Notes: generated by a model from the sequence alone, not told the origin. 64,000 bases of DNA from JAXHUM01 sp034189325 (GCA_034189325.1 JAXHUM010000007.1:34448-98447); one strand, 5' to 3'. Shown: positions 16,670 through 26,720, counted from the first letter of the stretch. Numbers and translations are program-made.

Positions 16670-17575
16670 ATGACCACTATGGAAGACACGCCTCGAATCC
16701 CGAGGCCGGCCTCCACCGTCATCCTCCTCCGTGAGGCGGGCAGAGGTATCGAGGTCTATCTCCTCAAAAGAAGCAGCAATAGCGGGTTTATGCCGGGACA
16801 TTTCGTGTTTCCTGGAGGCATGGTCGAGGAGATGGATCTGGCCCCTGCGCAATGGGGGGCACACATCGATTTAAGCAGGGAAGAGATTGCCCGCCGTCTT
16901 GGAGGCAGCCTCGATCCGGACGAGGCCATGGGATATGGTATTGCCGCGATACGGGAGACTTTTGAGGAGGCCGGAATCCTATTTGCTCGCCATGCTGAAG
17001 GACAGGAAAGAGGTTATCAAGGGATCGCCCAGGTTCGCACCACAAAGGGACTTTCTGAGGGTTGGTTGGCAGAGATAGTGGAATCCCAGGGCTGGACCTT
17101 GACTCTTTCAAGACTATTTCGCTGGTCCCACTGGATCACTCCGAAAGAAAAGAGACAGCGGTTCGATACCCGTTTTTTTATCGCAATACTGCCGAGGGGC
17201 CAGGCCTGCACACCCGACTGTGTGGAGACCACGACAGGGTCCTGGGTCACCCCAAAGGAGGCCCTTGTCGGCAATCTTGAAGGTCGTATGCTTTTGAGTC
17301 CTCCTACGCTGGTGACATTGAACGAACTCTACCAATTTCCCACCATGGAGGCCCTAGCAGAAGAGGCCGAGAAAAGAACGTGGGGAAGGCCACGGCAACC
17401 TCGCGTGGTCTGTTCCTCTCATCGCACCCTTATCCTCCTGCCTTGGGATCCGATGCGTTATGAAGAGGGGGAGATTGCGGTGAACAGTTTGGAGAGCAGG
17501 GTTGTCCCGATCGGAGCTCCCTTTTCAAGGTTATGGAATCACCAGGGTATCTGGAAACCGCTGGACCATCCTTAG
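16670..17575 (+). CDS. Nudix hydrolase with split Nudix box (NUDT19-like)
   Basis: The 301-residue protein has a Nudix fold: GHFVFPGGMVEEMD, then about 45 inserted residues, then AAIRETFEEAGILF. The insertion inside the GX5EX7REUXEEXGU box is characteristic of the NUDT19-like group, whose known members act on CoA derivatives. The second half (RFDTRFFIAILPRGQ) completes the beta sheet. The ATG at 16670 is chosen over an upstream TTG because the family begins near PRPASTVILLR. The amidohydrolase follows 62 bases later on the same strand. The substrate is unknown. Confidence 0.8.
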   Translation: MTTMEDTPRIPRPASTVILLREAGRGIEVYLLKRSSNSGFMPGHFVFPGGMVEEMDLAPAQWGAHIDLSREEIARRLGGSLDPDEAMGYGIAAIRETFEEAGILFARHAEGQERGYQGIAQVRTTKGLSEGWLAEIVESQGWTLTLSRLFRWSHWITPKEKRQRFDTRFFIAILPRGQACTPDCVETTTGSWVTPKEALVGNLEGRMLLSPPTLVTLNELYQFPTMEALAEEAEKRTWGRPRQPRVVCSSHRTLILLPWDPMRYEEGEIAVNSLESRVVPIGAPFSRLWNHQGIWKPLDHP

Positions 17576-17637
17576 AAAACCGTCGACTTTAGTGCCGGAT
17601 AGCGCATTTTTCAACATGCATACGGAGATCAGCGGGC

Positions 17638-18585
17638 TTGAAAAACAGGTCACAAAATCAAGACGTTTCCCTCATTTCCGAAAAGGAAGGTATTTTAAAT
17701 AAACCTCTTGAATCCCTTAACGATCCGGAAGGTGATAGGATCCCCGAGTCACTGCCGCCGGTCATTGATGTTCATGTACATCTCTTTCCTGACAGGCTGT
17801 TCAGCTCCATATGGAAATGGTTCGAAGAGTTCGGGTGGCCCATCCGATATCAACTCACGGCCACGCAGGTCATAGATTTTTTGCTTGGCCGTGGTATTTG
17901 CCACATGGTCGGACTTCACTATGCCCACAAACCGGGGACAGCCTCAAAGCTGAATGACCACATGGCGCACCTCAGTGAGCTTTATCCTCAATTAACGGGA
18001 ATGGCGACAGTATTTCCAGGTGAAAAAGATGCAAAAGGGATCCTGGAAAGGGCTTTTCGCCTGGGACTTAAAGGCGTCAAGCTCCATTCTCATGTTCAAT
18101 GCTTTGATATGGCAAGCCAGGGGATGTCTGAGATCTATGAAGTCTGCGAAGAGCATAACAGGCCTTTGGTCATGCATGTGGGCCGCGAGCCAAAGAGTCC
18201 CGCCTATAACTGCGACCCCTATCTCCTGTGTAGCGCGGAGAAACTCGAACAGGTCCTCAAGGATCATCCTCGTCTCAGGGTATGCGTTCCTCACCTGGGC
18301 GCTGATGAATTTGAGGCCTATGAGAGGATGATTGAGCAATACGACAACCTTTGGCTCGATACGACCATGATGTTTGCCGATTACCTGCCCCGTTCCTCCC
18401 CTCCCCCGTTAGATCAAATGCGTGCCGACCGTATTATGTATGGGACGGACTTCCCACATATCCCCTATGCCTGGGATCGTGAAATCAAACGACTCCATGA
18501 ACTTGGGCTCCATGAAAAAACACTCGCCCTTATCCTTGGCAAGAATGCTCTGGAGTTTTTCTCCATTTCGGATCAGGCCCTTTAA
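17638..18585 (+). CDS. amidohydrolase family protein (amidohydrolase 2 type)
   Basis: This is a metal-dependent TIM-barrel hydrolase or decarboxylase. Metal ligands are visible as IDVHVHLF near residue 43, KLHSHVQ near 147, VMHVG near 178, and Asp in YGTDFPHIPY near 271. These match the amidohydrolase 2 group, which includes decarboxylases of aromatic acids as well as hydrolases. The only start upstream of the barrel is TTG at 17638, without a clear ribosome-binding site, so about 38 residues before IDVHVHLF may not all be translated. Substrate unknown; pairing with the Nudix gene gives no firm clue. Confidence 0.75.
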   Translation: MKNRSQNQDVSLISEKEGILNKPLESLNDPEGDRIPESLPPVIDVHVHLFPDRLFSSIWKWFEEFGWPIRYQLTATQVIDFLLGRGICHMVGLHYAHKPGTASKLNDHMAHLSELYPQLTGMATVFPGEKDAKGILERAFRLGLKGVKLHSHVQCFDMASQGMSEIYEVCEEHNRPLVMHVGREPKSPAYNCDPYLLCSAEKLEQVLKDHPRLRVCVPHLGADEFEAYERMIEQYDNLWLDTTMMFADYLPRSSPPPLDQMRADRIMYGTDFPHIPYAWDREIKRLHELGLHEKTLALILGKNALEFFSISDQAL

Positions 18586-18946
18586 ATAGGAAGAACAGCG
18601 ACTTTCTTTGAGGCGCCCTCTCAGGTCTTCATAATTATAAAGGTAGGAGGGCAAGGGAGATCTTTTGGGGCTTTTTTGTTTTTACCTATTCTTCGTCCAA
18701 CACTCTACCATCCATGGGGGCAGCAGGAGATCTTTGGTTCCGTCCGGACCTTACCGCCGTCGGATCGGACCTTTACCGGTTCGACGTCCTCTCACTGGGA
18801 AGGAATTCAGACCCATCTTCGCCTCCAATTCTCCCAAACCTAAAAAACGATTGAGCGATGATCGGCCTAAAATGAAGTCTCCACATTTTTATGATTCGAT
18901 CCCACCGAGCATTGTGAGACCGGCTTTTAAGGGGAAAGAGAAAGAG
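18586..18946. other. convergent intergenic region
   Basis: The 361 bases lie between the ends of the amidohydrolase and RND genes. GCCCTC and GAGGGC about 35 bases apart (near 18613-18653), followed by a T-rich stretch near 18670, could form a weak terminator. No convincing gene is seen; an open frame at 18665-18958 has no recognisable features. Confidence 0.5.
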
Positions 18947-21900
18947 CTACTTTTCTAAGAGCTCTTCAAGTGATCGCCTTAGACTCAGCATGGCCTTCCG
19001 TATGTCGAGCCTCGTTGGGGCCGGTTCTTTCAGCCATGAGATTAGTGGTATCTTTTCCGTGGTTTTCTCCGCCTCCACCACTTTTCTGAGTATGATTTTG
19101 CGCTTCCCAGCGTATATGCGGATACGGGGAATGGATGGGAAAAAACGTGATGTCCGAATCTCGTCGATCTCCTCCTTCTTTACAAAAATCTTGTCCACCA
19201 GATTTCCCACGGTCATGCCGTCGCCAGTAATATCAACGAAATACCCCTCTCGGCTCCTTTGTCCCATAACAAAGATGAGTCCTACCCATGAAGGAGTCAT
19301 GAGAAGTGCCAGGATCCCGATTAGTTCGAGAGCCATCTTTATAAAAAAAACCGCTATTTCTATGCCTAGTTTCAACCCTGTAGGAGCCCTGAAAGAGGCT
19401 TGATGTACGACATCAATATATCCAGAGGCCAGATATATGAACCCCAGAACAAAAACTGCAACCTGAATGCAGATGATCAGGACAATCACCGGCACGATAT
19501 ACCTGCGTCGCGAACAAAAATAGCCCTTGCCTTTTGGCAACTCCTTCCATCTGGGCCCGCGAAATGCCGAAATCACATAATGCCCCAGGCCTTCAAAAAG
19601 AGAATACATAATCGGCACAACCACCAGAGTCAAAATAGTCGCAAATCCTATGCCGAATATCAATACTACCCCCAGCCCTTCCCAGAGCTTATCGGTGAGG
19701 GTCAAGGTCAGAATACCGCCTATCGTAGAAACCGTTGTGGAGATGATCGGCCTAAGGCGTTGCTGCCCCGCCGCCACGATGGCATCGAACACATTCAGGC
19801 CTGTTTCCCTCATTCGGTTAATACAGTCTACAAGTACAATGGAGTCGTTGACGACAATTCCACTCAACCCCACCAGACCGATAAAACTCATTATGGTGAA
19901 GTCATTCTTGGTCACCAGAAGGCCGACCATGGCGCCTACCACAGAAAGGGGGAGGGCGGTCAATATGGCGAATGGCTGGGCCATGGAATTAAACTGCGAA
20001 ACGAGGAGCGTGAATATAAGCAGGAAAGCCACCAGATAGGCAAGCTTCAGGCTGGCAAAAGACTCTTCCGTCTCCTCGAAATCTCCCGAGTAGTCAAACT
20101 CATAACCTTCGGGCAATAACATAGTATCGAGAATCCCTTTGAGCTCCCTGGTTATCTCAACAGCAGATCTGTCCTGGTTGTTTGCCGATATTCTCACGAC
20201 ACGTCGCCTGTCCGTATGCTGAATGTTATTCAGTCCTTTCCCCTGTTGGAACTTGGCAAAAGTGGATAGGGGGACCAGTTCACCCGATTCGGAACGAACC
20301 TTGACATGATCGAGCATGTCCGGGCTGGTTCGCGATTCAGGAGAATATCGCACCTTGAGATCATATTTTTTTGAGACATCCCGTTCATCACGGAACTCAC
20401 GAATATCCAGCCCTGCTGTAGCTCCCCTCAGACTCATGCCCACGGTTCTCAGCGGTATTCCCATAGAGGCTGCCCTGGCACGATCTATTTCCACACGGAG
20501 TTCAGGGGGGGCATCGGAGAAATCATCCTTGATATCAACGATTCCCCTGACGCCTCTCATAGTTTCTCTGACGCGGGCCGTGTACTGTCGAAGGATCTCA
20601 ATTTCCGGACCTATTATCTTGATCAAAACAGGGGCAGCCGTGGGAGGTCCCCATTGCAGGGCCCTGTATCGAATATCAGCGCCCGGAATGGCATCGAGAA
20701 AGGGCTTGATGCGCTTCTGGATCTCCTTGTGGGAAGCGCGGGCAAACTCCTTTCCATCCTTCAACTCAATGGTGATCTCGGCAAAATTGCTCTGTGTCCC
20801 CCGACCAATCGAAAACTCAAAGGCACTCTCCCCCTTCTGGCCGACCGTGGCGACCACCTGTACCGCCTCCGGCACCTTGTCCCTTACAATGCGCTCGACC
20901 TTCCTGGCAATGGAGTCCGTTATATCGATTTCAGTCCCACGAGGTGTCTCAAGAGTGATATAGATGAAATCAAAATCCGCATCAGGATACATGTCAATCT
21001 TTACCACCTTATAGCGCAAAAGCCCCAAGGCAAAGGCGAGACTCAGCATTATAAAACAGATAACGACAAAGCGATGATTCAGGGCCCAGGATACGGCAAG
21101 AACATACCTCTTTTTGAGTCGCCTGAGATCCTCTTCCGGCCCGACGATTTCCCCCTTTCTTTTCGTCTGGTGCATGGCCACGCTCAAGACAAGGGGCGTG
21201 GCTACAAGGGCTATAATGAGTGACGCCGAAAGGGCAAGGGTGACTGTCTTGGGAAGCACTCCCATGTATTCTCCCGTAACACCTGTCATCAGAAGCATGG
21301 GCATAAACGCGGCCATAGTGGTCATGGTCGCCGAAATGACTGGCATAGCTATTTCAGAAGCGCCTTCTATGACCGCCGTGATCCTGTCCTTGCCCAGTTG
21401 ATAATGGTGATACACATTTTCAACAACAATAATGGCGTTATCAACGAGAAGGCCTATACACAAAACCAGGGAAAAACGGACCATGTCATTGTTAGACATT
21501 CCGAAAACCTTGAGGAAGACAAAGGTCAGAAGAAGAGACAGGGGTATGGAAAGAGATGTTATGACGGAGTTTCGCAGACCCATTGCGAAGTAGAGCACTA
21601 GGATAACGATGATCAATCCGAACACGGCGGAATTGTTCATCTGATCGAAACCCTGCTTGATAAATTTCGCTTTTTCCGCGGTTATGGCCGTATGAATGCC
21701 TGCCGGGAAAGATTTTTCCAGTGCCTTGAGCTTCTCACGCACCTTTGCCGACGTCTCCAGTATATTGGCCCCGGCCCTTTTCTTTATGGCGATCGATGTC
21801 GAGGCCACACCATTCACGCGAGAATAGCTGAGATCTTCCGAATAACCATCTTTTACCACCCCCACATCACCCAGAAACACAACGCGGTCTCCGTGCCTGA

Positions 21901-22633
21901 TCAGCGGAACCTTTTCGTAGTCCTTCACCCTCTTTATTTCCGTAAGGGTCCTCAAGAGGAGCCTTCGGCCTTCCACATTGATCTGACCGCCAGGGATATT
22001 GATATCCGACCGCTTTACTGCCTCAAAGACATCAAGTATTGTCAGCCCATACTGGTTCAGCCTCTCAGGCTCCAGATATATCTGAATTTCCCGGATAAGC
22101 CCGCCCGCGACATCGGCGGCAAGGACCTCAGGGATGAGTTCGATTTCGTCGGCCGCGTCTTCCGCCAGTCGTCTGAGTCTTATCGGATCAATATCGCCCA
22201 TGACGGATGCGATCATAATGGGCATATCCGTAAAACTCACCTCATTGACCTCAGGGTCCTCTGCGTCGGCGGGGAGGTCTTTCCTCGCATCGGACACCTC
22301 TTCTCTGACCTTTTGGAGAGATCTCTCCAGATCAGACTCGGCCTCAAAATCGATCACAATGACCGAAACTCCTTCAGAGGAGGTGGAACGCATTTCATCC
22401 ACATCCTTTAGGTCGCTTAACGCCTCCTCCAAGGGTGTGGTGACAAGGCTTTCTATCTCGCTGGGGGAGGCGCCCGGGTATAGGGTGACAACGATAGCTA
22501 TAGGAATGGATACCTCTGGTTCCCCTTCCTTGGGAAGAGACGAATAGGCAAAAATCCCGGCTATGATGGGCAGAATTATGACAAGGAGAAAAAAAATCGG
22601 GCTCCTTCTTATGATGAACGCAAAGAATCGCAT
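18947..22633 (-). CDS. RND-family efflux permease with extra C-terminal domain
   Basis: This is an inner-membrane proton-driven pump of the AcrB/MexB superfamily, about 1228 residues. The core shows PEVSIPIAIVVTLYPGASP after the first membrane helix, the proton-relay segment GLLVDNAIIVVENVYHH, and the second repeat GIVVNDSIVLVDCINRMRE. Core RND proteins end near 1030; here about 190 further residues add two membrane segments (PVIVLIICIQVAVFVLGFIY; IAVFFIKMALELIGILALLM) and a soluble tail. The start at 22633 follows AAGGAAAG. The adaptor gene lies directly upstream, and no TolC gene is nearby. Substrate not predicted. Confidence 0.88.
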   Translation of the reverse strand: MRFFAFIIRRSPIFFLLVIILPIIAGIFAYSSLPKEGEPEVSIPIAIVVTLYPGASPSEIESLVTTPLEEALSDLKDVDEMRSTSSEGVSVIVIDFEAESDLERSLQKVREEVSDARKDLPADAEDPEVNEVSFTDMPIMIASVMGDIDPIRLRRLAEDAADEIELIPEVLAADVAGGLIREIQIYLEPERLNQYGLTILDVFEAVKRSDINIPGGQINVEGRRLLLRTLTEIKRVKDYEKVPLIRHGDRVVFLGDVGVVKDGYSEDLSYSRVNGVASTSIAIKKRAGANILETSAKVREKLKALEKSFPAGIHTAITAEKAKFIKQGFDQMNNSAVFGLIIVILVLYFAMGLRNSVITSLSIPLSLLLTFVFLKVFGMSNNDMVRFSLVLCIGLLVDNAIIVVENVYHHYQLGKDRITAVIEGASEIAMPVISATMTTMAAFMPMLLMTGVTGEYMGVLPKTVTLALSASLIIALVATPLVLSVAMHQTKRKGEIVGPEEDLRRLKKRYVLAVSWALNHRFVVICFIMLSLAFALGLLRYKVVKIDMYPDADFDFIYITLETPRGTEIDITDSIARKVERIVRDKVPEAVQVVATVGQKGESAFEFSIGRGTQSNFAEITIELKDGKEFARASHKEIQKRIKPFLDAIPGADIRYRALQWGPPTAAPVLIKIIGPEIEILRQYTARVRETMRGVRGIVDIKDDFSDAPPELRVEIDRARAASMGIPLRTVGMSLRGATAGLDIREFRDERDVSKKYDLKVRYSPESRTSPDMLDHVKVRSESGELVPLSTFAKFQQGKGLNNIQHTDRRRVVRISANNQDRSAVEITRELKGILDTMLLPEGYEFDYSGDFEETEESFASLKLAYLVAFLLIFTLLVSQFNSMAQPFAILTALPLSVVGAMVGLLVTKNDFTIMSFIGLVGLSGIVVNDSIVLVDCINRMRETGLNVFDAIVAAGQQRLRPIISTTVSTIGGILTLTLTDKLWEGLGVVLIFGIGFATILTLVVVPIMYSLFEGLGHYVISAFRGPRWKELPKGKGYFCSRRRYIVPVIVLIICIQVAVFVLGFIYLASGYIDVVHQASFRAPTGLKLGIEIAVFFIKMALELIGILALLMTPSWVGLIFVMGQRSREGYFVDITGDGMTVGNLVDKIFVKKEEIDEIRTSRFFPSIPRIRIYAGKRKIILRKVVEAEKTTEKIPLISWLKEPAPTRLDIRKAMLSLRRSLEELLEK

Positions 22634-22656
22634 GTCTTCTTTCCTTAGCAACAGTC

Positions 22657-23745
22657 TTAATCTGAAATGGTAACCCTATCTCCCGATTTTAGATATTGCC
22701 CTCCTCTGACAACGAGCCTATCTCCGGGGGCAAGACCTTCAAGCACGATGGCCGAGGATCCGTGGGTCCCTCCCAATCGGACTTTCCTGGGAACCGCTTC
22801 TTCCTCTCCGTTTACCACAAAGACCTCTCGACCGTTCTCCCGGTACAAGATACTACTCTGGGGAATCATGATTGCGTTATGAATAACTCTCGATGTTATA
22901 AAGACACGAGCCGTAAGGCCCGCCTTGAGACGGATATCCCTGTTCTCCACCAGGATCTTCACTTCAAAGGTATTGGTCCTTGGATCCGCCTTGATACCCA
23001 CCTGGTCCACACTGCCTCTGAACATGCTCTCATCAACCGCCTCTATCTTCACCTCCACAGGATCATCCCGGTCCAGATGAATGTAGTCCTGTTCGCTTAG
23101 ATGGATTCTCACCCTCATAAGGCTCATATCCGCAAGGCCGATTGCCGCTTCTCCCACGCCGACAGTCTGACCGATGTCTACCATGCGAGTTGTAACAAAT
23201 CCTGTGTAGGGTGCTTTGATGTCTGTTTTGCTGAGACGATGTTCGGCAATTCTCGCTATCGTCTCCATCTGAGATACGGTTGCCTTAGCGGATTTGTATT
23301 CCGCTTCAGCTCTTTCAAAGGCCTCTTCCGTGATCACCTTCCGCGGTAGGAGTGCCTTGAATCTGTTGAACGTTTTTTCGGCAGCATCAAAACGAGCCAT
23401 TGCTGCAGAAAGATTCGCCCTTGCCTCGTTGAGGGCCAGCAAATAATCCGTGGGCTTCAGCTTCACCAGGATTTGCCCCTGCACCACCCTGTCTCCCATG
23501 TCTGCAGTATAGGCCTGGACAATACCGGGCACTTCAGCGGACAGGATAACCTCACGGACAGGCTCCAACCTTCCAACAGACTCCACAATCACCGGGAGAT
23601 CTTGGGGCATGATGGTTTCAATCACAACAGGGACCGGCCGATCCAGGACGGCCTCATTTTCTCCTGCCGGTTGACAGGCCGGAAGAAGAATAACCGCAAT
23701 ACAGAGACCTATAGCGTCTAGATATCTTCTCATCATTCGAATCAT
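22657..23745 (-). CDS. RND efflux adaptor (membrane fusion protein), lipoprotein
   Basis: This 362-residue periplasmic adaptor links the RND pump to an outer-membrane channel. Its signal sequence ends in a lipobox LLPAC, so it is probably lipid-anchored. The order is biotinyl-lipoyl-like half (VPGIVQAYTADMGDRVVQGQ), coiled-coil hairpin (residues about 95-165), second lipoyl half (DIKAPYTGFVTTRMVDIGQTV), beta-barrel, and membrane-proximal domain. It is 23 bases upstream of the pump gene. Upstream of its start are about 200 bases with no gene. Confidence 0.9.
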   Translation of the reverse strand: MIRMMRRYLDAIGLCIAVILLPACQPAGENEAVLDRPVPVVIETIMPQDLPVIVESVGRLEPVREVILSAEVPGIVQAYTADMGDRVVQGQILVKLKPTDYLLALNEARANLSAAMARFDAAEKTFNRFKALLPRKVITEEAFERAEAEYKSAKATVSQMETIARIAEHRLSKTDIKAPYTGFVTTRMVDIGQTVGVGEAAIGLADMSLMRVRIHLSEQDYIHLDRDDPVEVKIEAVDESMFRGSVDQVGIKADPRTNTFEVKILVENRDIRLKAGLTARVFITSRVIHNAIMIPQSSILYRENGREVFVVNGEEEAVPRKVRLGGTHGSSAIVLEGLAPGDRLVVRGGQYLKSGDRVTISD

Positions 23746-23949
23746 ATCCTCCAGGTGTCGCCAATTTACGGCGGAAGCGTCAATATACTCAAAGCTTCAT
23801 GGATAATGTTTAAAAAACCACAGGAGTGGAATCTGCGGGGTCTTAGAAGGTGTGTTTCCAGATCCGTATAGATCAAACAGGGGAGTGTACGCTCAGTGTT
23901 TCCAAATGAACGTTACTGGTGAGTGGGGACCGGATCATCAAGTGAAAAA

Positions 23950-24501
23950 TCACTGATAATCGGCCATTAATGTTGCGCCATCACGAAAGGCCTTTTTATT
24001 GAGGGCCAGGATGGTGTCTTTTGACTTGTCCTGCAGCATATCATCAAGCGCTTCTTCCACAAAGTCCAATTCGATGGCCCCCGTATTGGCTGCGTAGGCC
24101 CCTAAAAAGACCATATTGGCCGCCTGGCCCCCTCCAACCTCCACAGCTTTTTGGGATGCGGGAATATAGAACGCCTCAATATCATCTCTGGATATCTTGT
24201 CGGATGTCACGCTGCTATCGATCATCAGAGCCCCCCCCGCCTTTACTCTCTTTTCCATCAAGGCCATTGCCGAACCTGTCATGGCAATGGCATAAGAGGG
24301 TTCAAACATTACAGGGGAACTGATTGGGTCATCGGAGAGTATAACCGTGCACTCGGATTCACCTCCCCTCATCGCCGGTGCGTAATTTGGGAAAAAAAGA
24401 ATATGTTCGTATTGTTTCATTCCAGCCCTAGCCAAAAGTCTTCCAATAAGCAATACTCCCCTACCGCCGGTACCGGCAATCATCAGTTCGTGATACGCCA
24501 T
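23950..24501 (-). CDS. korC: KorC, 2-oxoacid:ferredoxin oxidoreductase gamma subunit
   Basis: This is the gamma domain of a CoA-dependent 2-oxoacid:ferredoxin oxidoreductase, probably acting on 2-oxoglutarate. It shows the family start HELMIAGTGGRGVLLIGRLLA, PNYAPAMRGGESECTVI and GALMIDSS. The Met at 24501 is preferred because GGGGAG lies 8 bases upstream; an open extension to 24570 runs into the gap after korB. The subunit order korD-korA-korB-korC in one minus-strand run is the standard KGOR arrangement. It supports succinyl-CoA/2-oxoglutarate flux with ferredoxin in anaerobes. Confidence 0.88.
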   Translation of the reverse strand: MAYHELMIAGTGGRGVLLIGRLLARAGMKQYEHILFFPNYAPAMRGGESECTVILSDDPISSPVMFEPSYAIAMTGSAMALMEKRVKAGGALMIDSSVTSDKISRDDIEAFYIPASQKAVEVGGGQAANMVFLGAYAANTGAIELDFVEEALDDMLQDKSKDTILALNKKAFRDGATLMADYQ

Positions 24502-24582
24502 GCTTTTCACTCCCCTGCGCACAGACCTCCTCTCTGCCAAGTCGTCGTTAAAAGGCCTGTTGCGATTCAAAGATATTATGAT

Positions 24583-25353
24583 TCAGCCTATCTGATCGAC
24601 ATTCTTGAACTCACCCAATGGGTACTCTTCGAGCATTTTATCGGAGATAAAGTCCAGACACTCCAGTGGGCTCAGCCCCCAGTTTGGGGGGCAGGCAGAT
24701 ATGAACTCTACGATTCCATAGCCAATGCCGTTCATCTGTTTTTCAAAGGCCGTTCGCAATGCCTTCTTTGCCTTTTTGAAGTTGCCGGGAGTATGGACTG
24801 AGCATCGAGCAGCATAGGCAACCCCTTTCATGGTGGCTGCCAGCTCAGGAATATGCAAGGGATAGCCGCTGTTTTCCACATTCCTGCCTGTCGGCGTTGT
24901 GGTCGTCTTCATGCCCAGCAGTGTGGTCGGGGCCATCTGACCTCCTGTTGTTCCATAAACGGCATTGTTCAAAAAGATGGTGGTAAAATGCTCTCCACGA
25001 ACTAGGGCATTCATAAAACACCCAAGCCCGATGGCCCCCAAATCTCCATCTCCCTGTACCGTGATGACCATGGCATCCGGATATATCCTCTTGATGGCAG
25101 TGGCCATGGCCGGGGCCCTGCCATGAGGGCATGACGTCCAATCAACGTCAATGGTCATGGGCGCCCCTCCGAAACTGCACCCCACACCGGCCAGCCCGAT
25201 GGCCTTGCCCTCTATCCCAAGCTCCTCAAGGACCTCGCATATAATTCGGGTGATGATGCCGTAATGACATCCGGGGCAGTACATCCCAAGCGTGGGGATC
25301 CTCAGTTTCGGTCTTCCCGTGATTTTTTTCACTTCCGACGAGCTATCTTCCAT
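24583..25353 (-). CDS. korB: KorB, 2-oxoacid:ferredoxin oxidoreductase beta subunit (TPP-binding)
   Basis: The 256-residue beta subunit binds thiamine diphosphate. The cysteine pair in LGMYCPGCHYG matches the KorB N-terminus, and the TPP/Mg motif is GDGDLGAIGLGCFMNAL with NAVYG following. SFGGAP and HGRAPAMATAIKR are family signatures. It overlaps korA by 11 bases. No [4Fe-4S] domain of its own; electrons go through KorD. Confidence 0.9.
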   Translation of the reverse strand: MEDSSSEVKKITGRPKLRIPTLGMYCPGCHYGIITRIICEVLEELGIEGKAIGLAGVGCSFGGAPMTIDVDWTSCPHGRAPAMATAIKRIYPDAMVITVQGDGDLGAIGLGCFMNALVRGEHFTTIFLNNAVYGTTGGQMAPTTLLGMKTTTTPTGRNVENSGYPLHIPELAATMKGVAYAARCSVHTPGNFKKAKKALRTAFEKQMNGIGYGIVEFISACPPNWGLSPLECLDFISDKMLEEYPLGEFKNVDQIG

Positions 25354-26425
25354 TTAACTTCTCCACCTCTTGAAGGATTCTTTCGGGATGGATAATTCCA
25401 CCTCCCCCAGGATTGTGTCTCCCCCACATACCCAAGAGATGCACCGCGACCTGCCCCTTGGTAAAGGCCTCAACATCTTCGACCAACTGACCTTGGCTGT
25501 CCTCGACTACAAGAACCCTTCCGGCCCGAACAGATTCCTCCTCCATAGCCAGTGACGGAAAGGGCCAGAGGGTTATGGGACGGAACAATCCTAATTTCAG
25601 TCCTCTCGCCCGCCCCATTTCCACGGCACGACGTGCTATTCTGGCCGATGAACCATAGGCAACAATAAGCAGATCACAGTCCTCTGTCATGTATGTTTCA
25701 TGTCTTGTCTCGTTTTTCTTTATCTCCGCATACTTTTCGATCTGCTTCATGTGATAGTTGAGGATCCCCTGGTAGGAAAAAAAGGCGGCCACATGGGCGA
25801 CCCGTTTTCCTCCCCTGTTATCCTTACCGACAAGGGCCCACTCCTTTTCGGGAAGAGGTCCGAAGTCAAGGCTTCTCAACTCAACCAACTCTTCAGTCTG
25901 ACCCAATATAAAATCTGTGACAACCATGACGGGAGTCCTATATTTGTCGGCCAGGTGGAAGGAGAGTTGCATCAGGTCGAAAATCTCTTGACATGATGCG
26001 GGCGCCAGCACAATGGCGTGGTATCCCCCATGTCCACACCCCTTCGTAACCTGGAGATAATCTGTCTGCCCTCCCTGTCCACCTGTACCGATGCCCGGCC
26101 CCATGCGTACGACATTGACAATCACCGCCGATATCTCCTGCTCGGCCAGATAGGATATCCCTTCAGCCATCAGGCTCAATCCGGGACTGGAGGTGGATGT
26201 CATAATCCTCTTACCTGTCAACCCACCGCCGTAAACCATGTAAATCGAGCCGCTCTCGCTCTCGGACTGGACATAGACCCCGCCAATCTTGGGTAATTCT
26301 CTGGACATGAATTCGGGAATCTCGCTCTGGGGCGTAATGGGATACCCAAAAAAATACTTGCATCCGGCCTGAATCGCGCCTCTTGCTACGGCGTTGTTAC
26401 CTGAAATCAACATCCTCTCCGGCAT
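25343..26425 (-). CDS. korA: KorA, 2-oxoacid:ferredoxin oxidoreductase alpha subunit
   Basis: The 360-residue alpha subunit contains the pyrimidine-binding and C-terminal transketolase-like domains. Motifs: GNNAVARGAIQAGC near the N-terminus, YPITPQSEIPE, the central SSPGLSLMAEGISYLAEQE, and GPGIGTGGQGGQTDYLQ. These fit KorA/VorB rather than pyruvate oxidoreductase. The C-terminal domain includes DLLIVAYGSSARIARRAVE. Substrate assignment to 2-oxoglutarate is from family resemblance; 2-oxoisovalerate cannot be excluded. Confidence 0.88.
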   Translation of the reverse strand: MPERMLISGNNAVARGAIQAGCKYFFGYPITPQSEIPEFMSRELPKIGGVYVQSESESGSIYMVYGGGLTGKRIMTSTSSPGLSLMAEGISYLAEQEISAVIVNVVRMGPGIGTGGQGGQTDYLQVTKGCGHGGYHAIVLAPASCQEIFDLMQLSFHLADKYRTPVMVVTDFILGQTEELVELRSLDFGPLPEKEWALVGKDNRGGKRVAHVAAFFSYQGILNYHMKQIEKYAEIKKNETRHETYMTEDCDLLIVAYGSSARIARRAVEMGRARGLKLGLFRPITLWPFPSLAMEEESVRAGRVLVVEDSQGQLVEDVEAFTKGQVAVHLLGMWGRHNPGGGGIIHPERILQEVEKLNGR

Positions 26426-26495
26426 GATCGTTTTCCTTTTTTTGCTGATAGAAACGGGTTAGAGCCCTTTGTCTCAGATGACCATGAGGTCCGGG

Positions 26496-26720
26496 CTAAT
26501 CCTCTACATATCTGTAAACATCGATGGTGCATTCCGGGCACATCCAGCCGCAGATACCACAGCCGATACAGGCCTCTTCATTGACAAATTCAGGCAGGAG
26601 AAACCCGTTCGGACTGAATCGGTCACGTGAGATCTCAATGCACTCTTTGCTGCAGAAATGGACGCAGAGTTGACAACCCTTACAGAATTCCTCGATGATT
26701 TCGATCTTTCCTCTGGGCAC
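26496..26720 (-). CDS. korD: KorD, 2x[4Fe-4S] ferredoxin subunit
   Basis: The 74-residue protein has two CX2CX2CX3C sites: CKGCQLCVHFC and CIGCGICGWMC. The second is followed by glutamate instead of proline-rich sequence, a normal KorD pattern. It is the first gene of the kor operon and delivers electrons from the TPP centre to ferredoxin. Confidence 0.88.
   Translation of the reverse strand: MPRGKIEIIEEFCKGCQLCVHFCSKECIEISRDRFSPNGFLLPEFVNEEACIGCGICGWMCPECTIDVYRYVED

Noticed and set aside
18665..18958. 97-codon plus-strand frame
   Set aside because: Arg/Pro-rich, overlaps the convergent RND 3' end, and has no ribosome-binding site or family resemblance.
19400..20119. Open frame of 239 codons on the plus strand
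   Set aside because: It lies antisense to the RND pump gene, has no family features, and arises from the codon bias of that gene; other antisense frames in this gene were rejected for the same reason.
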